A stretch of 64,000 nucleotides of DNA from Micromussa lordhowensis (Eukaryota; Cnidaria; Anthozoa; Scleractinia; Lobophylliidae), in contig OZ026600.1 in NCBI GenBank assembly GCA_964020085.1, forward strand, positions 11,133,348 to 11,197,347, read 5' to 3'. The notes below the pieces were generated by a model. That model searched no databases. It saw only the letters and a list, made by a program, of their open reading frames with translations, and was not told the origin of the DNA. This document shows, one piece after another, positions 50,130-60,801 of the stretch. Numbering within the stretch: position 1 is the first letter of the stretch; every line of letters starts with the position of its first letter. A program made the translations under genes and the position numbers.

Positions 50130-53100
50130 CCGAGCTTGGCGCGCGTCGCAACTTTGCAAACTAATGGCACCAAAGCACTCCCGGGGTTGGTCCGAGTCCA
50201 CATGCAAAGTTTCGGAGCAGCGAAAAATGTCACACTATGCCAATTAGCCCAGCAGATGCCCTGGTGCGGCTGGCTGGCTGCCTTGTTAGGCGAGCTTGGC
50301 GTGCGTCACAACTTTGCAAACTAATGGCACCAAAGCACTCCCGGGGTCGGTCCGGGTCCACATGCAAAGTTTCGGAGCTGCGCAAAATGTCACACTATGC
50401 TAACCAGTCGGATTGCTACTTAGCCGAGCTTGGCGCGCGTCGCAACTTTGCAAACTAATGGCACCAAAGCACTCCCGGGGTCAGTCCGGGTGCATATGCA
50501 AAGTTTCGGAGCTGCCCAAATTGTGACACTATGCTAACTAGCCCGATTGCTAATTAGCCGAGCTTGGCGCACGTCGCAACTTTGCAAACTAATGGCACCA
50601 AAGCACTCCCAGGGTCGGTCCGGGTCCACATGCAAAGTTTTGGAGCTGCACAAAATGTCACACTGTGCCAACCAGCCCTGCAGATGCCCGGGTGCAGCCG
50701 GCTGCCTGCCTCGTTAGCCGAGCTTGGCGCGCGTCGCAACTTTGCAAACTAATGGCACCAAAGCACACCCGGGGTCGGTCCGGGTCCACATGCAAAGTTT
50801 CGGAGCTGCGCAAAATGTCACACTATGCTCACCAGCCCGATTGCTAATTAGCCGAGCTTGGCGCGCGTCGCAACTTTGCAAACTAATGGCACCAAAGCAC
50901 TCCCGGGGTCGGTCCGAGTCCACATGCAAAGTTTCGGAGCAGCAAAAAATGTCACACTGTGCCAACCAGGCCGGCAGATGCCCTGGTGCAGCCGGCTGGC
51001 TGCCTCGTTAGCCGAGCTTGGCGCACGTCGCAACTTTGCAAACTAATGGCACCAAAGCACTCCCGTGGTTGGTCCGAGTCCATATGCAAAGTTTCGGAGC
51101 TGCGCAAAATGTCACACTATGCTAGCCAGCCCGGCAGATCCCCGGGTGCGGCCGGCTGGCTGCCTCGTTAGCCGAGCTTGGCGCACGTCGCAACTTTGGA
51201 AACTAATGCCACCAAAGCAATCCTGGGGTCGGTCCAGGTTTACATGCAAAGTTTCGGAGCTGCGCAAAATGTCACACTATGCTAACCAGCCCGATTGCTA
51301 ATTAGCCGACCTTCGCGCGCGTCGCAACTTTTCAAACTTATGGCACCAAAGCACTCCCAAGGTCGGTCCGAGTCCACATGCAAAGTTTCGGAGCTGCGCA
51401 AAATGTCACACTATGCTAACCAGCCCGGCAGATGCCTGGGTGTGGCCGGCTGGCTGCCTCGTTAGCCGAGCTTGGCGCGCGTCGCAAGTTTGCAAACTAA
51501 TGGCACCAAAGCACTCCCGGGGTTGGTCCGAGTCCACATGCAAAGTTTGGGAGCTGCGCAAAATGTCACACTATTCTAACCAGCCCGGTAGATGCCCGGG
51601 TGCGGCCGGCTGGTTGCCTCGTTGGCCAGGCTTGGCGCACGTCGCAACTTTGCAAACTAATGCCACCAAAGCAATACTGGGGTCGGTCCGGGTCCACATG
51701 CAAAGTTTCGGAGCTGCGCAAAATGTCACACTATGCTAACCAGCCCGATTGCCGATTGCTTGGCGCGCGTCGCAACTTTGCAAACTAATGGCACCAAAGC
51801 ACTCCCGGGGTCGGTCCGAGTCCAATATGCAAAGTTTCGGAGCTGCGCAAAATGTCACACTGTGCTAACCAGGCCGGCAGATCCCCAGGTGTGGCCGGCT
51901 GGCTGCCTCGTTAGTCGAGCTTTGCGCGCATCGCAACTATGCAAAGTAATGGCACCAAAGCACTCCCTGGGTCGGTCCAGGTCCACATGGAAAGTTTCGG
52001 AGCTGCGCAATATGTCAGACTATGCTAACCAGCCGGATTGCTAATTAGCCGAGCTTGGCGCGCGTCGCAACTTTGCAAACTAGTGGCACCAAAGCACTCC
52101 CGGGGTCGGTCCGGGTCCACATGCAAAGTTTCGGAGCTGCGCAAAATGTCACACTATGCCAACCAGCCCGGCAGATGCCCGGGTGCAGCCGGCTGGCTGC
52201 CTTGTTAGCCGAGCTTGGCGCGCGTCGCAACTTTGCAAACTAATGGCATCAAAGCACTCCCGGGGTCGGTCTGGGTCCACATGCAAAGTTTCGGAGCTGC
52301 ACAAATTGTGACACTATGCTAACCAGGCCGATTGCTAATTAGCCGAGCTTGGCGCGCGTCGCAACTTTGCAAACTAATGGCACCAAAGCACTCCCGGGGT
52401 CGGTCCGAGTCCACATGCAAAGTTTGGAAGCTGCGCAAACTGTCACACTATGCTAACCAGCCCGGCAGATCCCCGGGTGCGGCCGGCTGGCTGCCTCGTT
52501 AGCCGAGCTTGGCGCGCATCGTAACTTTGCAAACTAATGGCACCAAAGCACTCCCGGGGTCGGTCTGAGTCCAATATGGAAAGTTTCGGAGCTGCGCAAA
52601 ATGTCACACTGTGCTAACCAGGCCGGCAGATCCTCAGGTGTGGCCGGCTGGCTGCCTCGTTAGTCGAGCTTTGCGCGCATCGCAACTTTGCAAAGTAAGG
52701 GCACCAAAGCACTCCCGGGGTCGGTCCAGGTCCACATGCAAAGTTTCGGAGCTGCGCAATATGTTACACTATGCTAGCCAGCCCGATTGCTAATTAGTCG
52801 AGCTTGTCGCGTGTCGCAACTTCGCAAACTAGTGGCAGCAAAGCACTCCCGGGGTCGGTCCGGGTCCACATGCAAAGTTTCGGAGCTGCGCAATATGTCA
52901 CACTATCCTAAGAAGCCCGATTGCTAATTAGCCGAGCTTGGCGCGCATCGCAATTTTGCAAACTAATGGCACCAAAGCACTCCCGGGGTCGGTCCAAGTC
53001 CACATGCAAAGTTTCGGAGCTGCGCAAAAGGTCACACTATGCTAACCAGCCCGGCCCATCCCCGGGTGCGGCCGGCTGGCTGCCTCGTTAGCCGAGCTTG

Positions 53101-54683
53101 GTGCGCGTCGCAACTTTGCAAACTAATGGCACCAAAGTACTTCCGGGGTCGGTCCAGGTCCACATGCAAAGTTTCGGAGCTGCGCAAAATGTCACACTAT
53201 ACTAACCAGCCCGATTGCTAATAAGCCGAGCTTGGCGCGTGTCGCAACTTTGCAAACTAATGGCACCAAAGCACTCCCGGGGTCGGTCCGAGTCCACATG
53301 CAAAGTTTCGGAGCTGTGCAAAATAACACACTATGCTAACCAGCCCGATTGCTAATTAGCCGAGCTTGGCGCGCGTTGCAACTTTGCAAACTAATGGCAC
53401 CAAAGCACTCCCGGGGTCGGTCCGGGTCCACATGCAAAGTTTCGAAGCTGCGCAAAATGTCACACTATGCCAACCAGCCCGGCAGATGCCTGGGTGCAGC
53501 CGGCTGGCTTCCTTGTTAGCCGAGCTTGGCGCGCGTCGCAACTTTGAAAACTAATGGCACCAAAGCACTCCCGGGGTCGGTCCGGGTCCACATGCAGAGT
53601 TTCGGAGCGGCGCAAAATGTCACACTATGCTAACCAGCCCGATTGCTAATAAGCCGAGGTTGGCGCGTGTCGCAACTTTGCAAACTAATGGCACCAAAGC
53701 ACTCCCGGGGTCGGTCCGAGTCCACATGCAAAGTTTCGGAGCTGTGCAAAATATCACACTATGCTAACCAGCCCGATTGCTAATTAGCCGAGCTTGGCGC
53801 GCGTTGCAACTTTGCAAACTAATGGCACCGAAGCACTCCCGGGGTCGGTCCGGGTCCACATGCAAAGTTTCGGAGCTGCGCAAAATGTCACACTATGCCA
53901 ACCAGCCCGGCAGATGCCCGGGTGCAGCCGGCTGGCTGCCTTGTTAGCCGAGCTTGGCGCGCGTCGCAACTTTGCAAACTAATGGCACCAAAGCACTCCC
54001 GGGAAAGCACTCCCGGGGTCGGTCCGGGTCCACATGCAAAGTTTCGGAGCGGCGCAAAATGTCACACTATGCTAACCAGCCCGATTGCTAATTAGCCGAG
54101 CTTGGCGCGCGTCGCAACTTTTCAAACTAATGGCACCAAAGCACTCCTGGGGTCGGTCCGAGTCCACATGCAAAGTTTTGGAGCTGCGCAAAAGGTCACA
54201 CTATGCTAACCAGCCCGGCAGATGCCCGGGTGCGGCTGGCTGGCTGCCTCGTTAGCCGAGCTTGGTGCGAGTCGCAACTTTGCAAACTAATGGCACCAAA
54301 GCACTCCCGGGTCTGTCCGAGTCCAATATTCAAAGTTTCGGAGCTGCGGAAAATGTCACACTGTGCTAACCAGGGCGGCAGATCCCCAGGTGTGGCTGGC
54401 TGGCTGCCTCGTTAGTCGAGCTTTGCGTGCATCGCAACTTTGCAAAGTAATGGCACCAAAGCACTCCCGGGGTCGGTCCAGGTCCACATGCAAGGTTTCG
54501 GAGCTCCGCAAAATGTCACACTATGCTAACCAGCCCGATTGCTAATTAGCCGAGCTTGGCGCACGTCGCAAATTCGCAAACTAATGGCACCAAAGCACTC
54601 CTGGGTTCGGTCCGGGTCCACATGCAAAGTTTCGGAGCTGCGCAAAATGTCACACTATGCTAACTAGCCCGATTGCTAATTAG
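50130..54683 (+). repeat. Higher-order repeat copy H9 (31 monomers, 4,554 bp)
   Basis: Near-identical to H3 at offset 30,741, including cttccgg near 53140 and the 14-bp duplication at 53990-54017. One base is lost near 54309, where cactcccgggtctgtcc replaces the usual cactcccggggtcggtcc. After that the offset to H3 becomes 30,740. Confidence 0.9.
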
Positions 54684-57600
54684 CCGAGCTTGGCGCGCGT
54701 CGCAACTTTGCAAACTAATGGCACCAAAGCACTCCCGGGGTTGGTCCGAGTCCACATGCAAAGTTTCGGAGCAGCGAAAAATGTCACACTATGCCAATTA
54801 GCCCAGCAGATGCCCGGGTGCGGCTGGCTGGCTGCCTTGTTAGGCGAGCTTGGCGTGCGTCACAACTTTGCAAACTAATGGCACCAAAGCACTCCCGGGG
54901 TCGGTCCGGGTCCACATGCAAAGTTTCGGAGCTGCGCAAAATGTCACACTATGCTAACCAGTCGGATTGCTACTTAGCCGAGCTTGGCGCGCGTCGCAAC
55001 TTTGCAAACTAATGGCACCAAAGCACTCCCGGGGTCAGTCCGGGTGCATATGCAAAGTTTCGGAGCTGCCCAAATTGTGACACTATGCTAACCAGCCCGA
55101 TTGCTAATTAGCCGAGCTTGGCGCACGTCGCAACTTTGCAAACTAATGGCACCAAAGCACTCCCAGGGTCGGTCCGGGTCCACATGCAAAGTTTTGGAGC
55201 TGCACAAAATGTCACACTATGCTAACTAGCCCGATTGCTAATTAGCCGAGCTTGGCGCGCGTCGCAACTTTGCAAACTAATGGCACCAAAGCATTCCCGG
55301 GGTCGGTCCGAGTCCACATGCAAAGTTTCGGAGCAGCGAAAAATGTCACACTGTGCCAACCAGCCCAGCAGATACCCGGGTGCAGCCGGCTGCCTGCCTT
55401 GTTAGCCGAGCTTGGCGCGCGTCGCAACTTTGCAAACTAATGGCACCAAAGCACACCCGGGGTCGGTCCGGGTCCACATGCAAAGTTTCGGAGCTGCGCA
55501 AAATGTCACACTATGCTCACCAGCCCGATTGCTAATTAGCCGAGCTTGGCGCGCGTCGCAACTTTGCAAACTAATGGCACCAAAGCACTCCCGGGGTCGG
55601 TCCGAGTCCACATGCAAAGTTTCGGAGCAGCAAAAAATGTCACACTGTGCCAACCAGCCCGGCAGATGCCCTGGTGCAGCCGGCTGGCTGCCTCGTTAGC
55701 CGAGCTTGGCGCACGTCGCAACTTTGCAAACTAATGGCACCAAAGCACTCCCGTGGTTGGTCCGAGTCCATATGCAAAGTTTCGGAGCTGCGCAAAATGT
55801 CACACTATGCTAGCCAGCCCGGCAGATCCCCGGGTGCGGCCGGCTGGCTGCCTCGTTAGCCGAGCTTGGCGCACGTCGCAACTTTGGAAACTAATGCCAC
55901 CAAAGCAATCCTGGGGTCGGTCCAGGTTTACATGCAAAGTTTTGGAGCTGCGCAAAATGTCACACTATGCTAACCAGCCCGATTGCTAATTAGCCGACCT
56001 TCGCGCGCGTCGCAACTTTTCAAACTTATGGCACCAAAGCACTCCCAAGGTCGGTCCGAGTCCACATGCAAAGTTTCGGAGCTGCGCAAAATGTCACACT
56101 ATGCTAACCAGCCCGGCAGATGCCTGGGTGTGGCCGGCTGGCTGCCTCGTTAGCCGAGCTTGGCGCGCGTCGCAAGTTTGCAAACTAATGGCACCAAAGC
56201 ACTCCCGGGGTTGGTCCGAGTCCACATGCAAAGTTTGGGAGCTGCGCAAAATGTCACACTATTCTAACCAGCCCGGTAGATGCCCGGGTGCGGCCGGCTG
56301 GTTGCCTCGTTGGCCAGGCTTGGCGCACGTCGCAACTTTGCAAACTAATGCCACCAAAGCAATACTGGGCTCGGTCCGGGTCCACATGCAAAGTTTCGGA
56401 GCTGCGCAAAATGTCACACTATGCTAACCAGCCCGATTGCCGATTGCTTGGCGCGCGTCGCAACTTTGCAAACTAATGGCACCAAAGCACTCCCGGGGTC
56501 GGTCCGAGTCCAATATGCAAAGTTTCGGAGCTGCGCAAAATGTCACACTGTGCTAACCAGGCCGGCAGATCCCCAGGTGTGGCCGGCTGGCTGCCTCGTT
56601 AGTCGAGCTTTGCGCGCATCGCAACTATGCAAAGTAATGGCACCAAAGCACTCCCTGGGTCGGTCCAGGTCCACATGGAAAGTTTCGGAGCTGCGCAATA
56701 TGTCAGACTATGCTAACCAGCCGGATTGCTAATTAGCCGAGCTTGGCGCGCGTCGCAACTTTGCAAACTAGTGGCACCAAAGCACTCCCGGGGTCGGTCC
56801 GGGTCCACATGCAAAGTTTCGGAGCTGCGCAAAATGTCACACTATGCCAACCAGCCCGGCAGATGCCCGGGTGCAGCCGGCTGGCTGCCTTGTTAGCCGA
56901 GCTTGGCGCGCGTCGCAACTTTGCAAACTAATGGCATCAAAGCACTCCCGGGGTCGGTCTGGGTCCACATGCAAAGTTTCGGAGCTGCACAAATTGTGAC
57001 ACTATGCTAACCAGGCCGATTGCTAATTAGCCGAGCTTGGCGCGCGTCGCAACTTTGCAAACTAATGGCACCAAAGCACTCCCGGGGTCGGTCCGAGTCC
57101 ACATGCAAAGTTTGGAAGCTGCGCAAACTGTCACACTATGCTAACCAGCCCGGCAGATCCCCGGGTGCGGCCGGCTGGCTGCCTCGTTAGCCGAGCTTGG
57201 CGCGCATCGTAACTTTGCAAACTAATGGCACCAAAGCACTCCCGGGGTCGGTCCGAGTCCAATATGGAAAGTTTCGGAGCTGCGCAAAATGTCACACTGT
57301 GCTAACCAGGCCAGCAGATCCCCAGGTGTGGCCGGCTGGCTGCCTCGTTAGTCGAGCTTTGCGCGCATCGCAACTTTGCAAAGTAAGGGCACCAAAGCAC
57401 TCCCGGGGTCGGTCCAGGTCCACATGCAAAGTTTCGGAGCTGCGCAATATGTTACACTATGCTAGCCAGCCCGATTGCTAATTAGTCGAGCTTGTCGCGT
57501 GTCGCAACTTCGCAAACTAGTGGCAGCAAAGCACTCCCGGGGTCGGTCCGGGTCCACTTGCAAAGTTTCGGAGCTGCGCAATATGTCACACTATCCTAAG

Positions 57601-59224
57601 AAGCCCGATTGCTAATTAGCCGAGCTTGGCGCGCGTCGCAATTTTGCAAACTAATGGCACCAAAGCACTCCCGGGGTCGGTCCAAGTCCACATGCAAAGT
57701 TTCGGAGCTGCGCAAAAGGTCACACTATGCTAACCAGCCCGGCCCATCCCCGGGTGCGGCCGGCTGGCTGCCTCGTTAGCCGAGCTTGGTGCGCGTCGCG
57801 ACTTTGCAAACTAATGGCACCAAAGTACTCCCGGGGTCGGTCCGGGTCCACATGCAAAGTTTCGGAGCTGCGCAAAATGTCACACTATACTAACCAGCCC
57901 GATTGCTAATAAGCCGAGCTTGGCGCGTGTCGCAACTTTGCAAACTAATGGCACCAAAGCACTCCCGGGGTCGGTCCGAGTCCACATGCAAAGTTTCGGA
58001 GCTGTGCAAAATATCACACTATGCTAACCAGCCCGATTGCTAATTAGCCGAGCTTGGCGCGCGTTGCAACTTTGCAAACTAATGGCACCAAAGCACTCCC
58101 GGGGTCGGTCCGGGTCCACATGCAAAGTTTCGAAGCTGCGCAAAATGTCACACTATGCCAACCAGCCCGGCAGATGCCCGGGTGCAGCCGGCTGGCTGCC
58201 TTGTTAGCCGAGCTTGGCGCGCGTCGCAACTTTGAAAACTAATGGCACCAAAGCACTCCCGGGGTCGGTCCGGGTCCACATGCAGAGTTTCGGAGCGGCG
58301 CAAAATGTCACACTATGCTAACCAGCCCGATTGCTAATAAGCCGAGGTTGGCGCGTGTCGCAACTTTGCAAACTAATGGCACCAAAGCACTCCCGGGGTC
58401 GGTCCGAGTCCACATGCAAAGTTTCGGAGCTGTGCAAAATATCACACTATGCTAACCAGCCCGATTGCTAATTAGCCGAGCTTGGCGCACGTTGCAACTT
58501 TGCAAACTAATGGCACCGAAGCACTCCCGGGGTCGGTCCGGGTCCACATGCAAAGTTTCGGAGCTGCGCAAAATGTCACACTATGCCAACCAGCCCGGCA
58601 GATGCCCGGGTGCAGCCGGCTGGCTGCCTTGTTAGCCGAGCTTGGCGCGCGTCGCAACTTTGCAAACTAATGGCACCAAAGCACTCCCGGGGTCGGTCCG
58701 GGTCCACATGCAAAGTTTCGGAGCGGCGCAAAATGTCACACTATGCTAACCAGCCCGATTGCTAATTAGCCGAGCTTGGCGCGCGTCGCAACTTTTCAAA
58801 CTAATGGCACCAAACCACTCCTGGGGTCGGTCCGAGTCCACATGCAAAGTTTTGGAGCTGCGCAAAAGGTCACACTATGCTAACCAGCCCGGCAGATGCC
58901 CGGGTGCGGCCGGCTGGCTGCCTCGTTAGCCGAGCTTGGTGCGAGTCGCAACTTTGCAAACTAATGGCACCAAAGCACTCCCGGGGTCGGTCCGAGTCCA
59001 ATATGCAAAGTTTCGGAGCTGCGCAAAATGTCACACTGTGCTAACCAGGGCGGCAGATCCCCAGGTGTGGCTGGCTGGCTGCCTCGTTAGTCGAGCTTTG
59101 CGTGCATCGCAACTTTGCAAAGTAATGGCACCAAAGCACTCCCGGGGTCGGTCCAGGTCCACATGCAAGGTTTCGGAGCTCCGCAAAATGTCACACTATG
59201 CTAAGAAGCCCGATTGCTAATAAG
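54684..59224 (+). repeat. Higher-order repeat copy H10, leading into gamma
   Basis: Positions 1-9 match H4 at offset 30,740 up to about 56030. From 56603 the copy matches H7 at offset 17,710. It lacks the 159-bp unit that H7 has. Like H7 it keeps gtccaatatgcaaag near 59000 and is followed by gamma after position 31. It has private changes such as ctgggctcggtcc near 56368. Confidence 0.88.
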
Positions 59225-60801
59225 CCGAGCTTGGCGCGCGTCGAAACTTTGCAAACTAATGGCACCAAAGCACTCCCGGGGTCGGTCCGAGCCCACATGC
59301 AAAGTTTCGGAGCTGCGCAAAATGTCACACTATGCTAACCAGCCCGATTGCTAATTAGCCGAGCTTGGCGCGTGTCGCAACTTTGCAAACTAATGGCACC
59401 AAAGCACTCCCGGGGTCGGTCCGGGTCCACATGCAAAGTTTTGGAGCTGCACAAAATGTCACACTATGCTAACTAGCCCGATTGCTAATTAGCCGAGCTT
59501 GGCGCGCGTCGCAACTTTGCAAACTAATGGCACCAAAGCACTCCCGGGGTCGGTCCGAGTCCACATAAAAAGTTTCGGAGCAGCGAAAAATGTCACACTG
59601 TGCCAACCAGGCCGGCAGATGCCCGGGTGTAGCCGGCTGGCTGCCTCGTTAGCCGAGCTTGGCGCGCGTCGCAACTTTGCAAACAAATGGGACCAAAGCA
59701 CTCCCGGGGTCGGTCCGGGTCCACATGCAAAGTTTCGGAGCTGCGCAAAATGCCACACTATGCTAACCAGTCGTATTGCTAGTTAGCCGAGCTTGGCGCG
59801 CGTCGCAACTTTTCAAACTAATGACACCAAATCACTCCCGGGGTTGGTCCGAGTCCACATGCAAAGTTTCGGAGCTGCACAAAATGTCACACTCTGCTAA
59901 CCAGTCGGATTGCTAGTTAGCCGAGCTTGGCGTGCGTCGCAACTTTTCAAACTAATGGCACCAAATCACTCCCGGGGTTGGTCCGAGTCCACATGCAAAG
60001 TTTCTGAGCTGTGCAAAATGTCACACTCTGCTAACCAGCCCGATTGCTAATTAGCCGAGCTTGGCGCGCGTCGAAAATTTGCAAACTAATGGCACCAAAG
60101 CACTCCCGTGGTTGGTCCGAGTCCACATGCAAAGTTTCGGAGCTGCGCAAAATGTGACACTATGCTAACCAGCCCGGCAGATCCCCGGGTGCGGCCGGCT
60201 GGTTGCCTCGTTAGCCGAGCTTGGCGCGTGTCGCAACTTTGCAAACTAATGGCACCAAAGCACTCCCGGGGTCGGTCCGAGTCCACATGCAAAGTTTCGA
60301 AGCTGCGCAAACTGTCACACTATGCTAACCAGCCCGGCAGATCCCCGGGTGCGGCCGGCTGGCTGCTTCATTAGCCGAGCTTGGCGCCTTGCAACTTGGC
60401 AAACTAATGGCACCAAAGCACTCCCGGGGTTGGTCCGAGTCCAATATGCAAAGTTTCGGAGCTGCGCAAAATGTCACACTGTGCTAACCAGTCCGGCAGA
60501 TCCCCAGGTGTGGCCGGCTGGCTGCCTCGTTAGTCGAGCTTTGCGCGCATCGCAACTTGGCAAAGTAATGGCACCAAAGCACTCCCGGGGTCGGTCCGGG
60601 TCCACATGCAAAGTTTCGGAGCTCCGCAAAATGTCACACTATGCTAACCAGCCCGATTGCTAATTAGCCGAGCTTGGCGCACGTCGCAAATTCGCAAACT
60701 AATGGCACCAAAGCACTCCTGGGTTCGGTCTGGGTCCACATGCAAAGTTTCGGAGCTGCGCAAAATGTCACACTATGCTAACTAGCCAAATTGCTAATTA
60801 G
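59225..60801 (+). repeat. Gamma block, copy 3
   Basis: An almost exact copy of 41515-43091 (offset 17,710). Differences are few, for example aaatgtgacactatg near 60152 and gcgcgtgtcgc near 60226. It has the same missing S unit relative to copy 1. It ends with the cgcaaattcgc marker monomer. Confidence 0.88.

Noticed and set aside
18030..56030. Long-range identical segments as assembly duplication
   Set aside because: Not adopted as the explanation, because the copies differ by private substitutions, a one-base deletion near 54309 and different flanking junctions. It cannot be fully excluded without reads.
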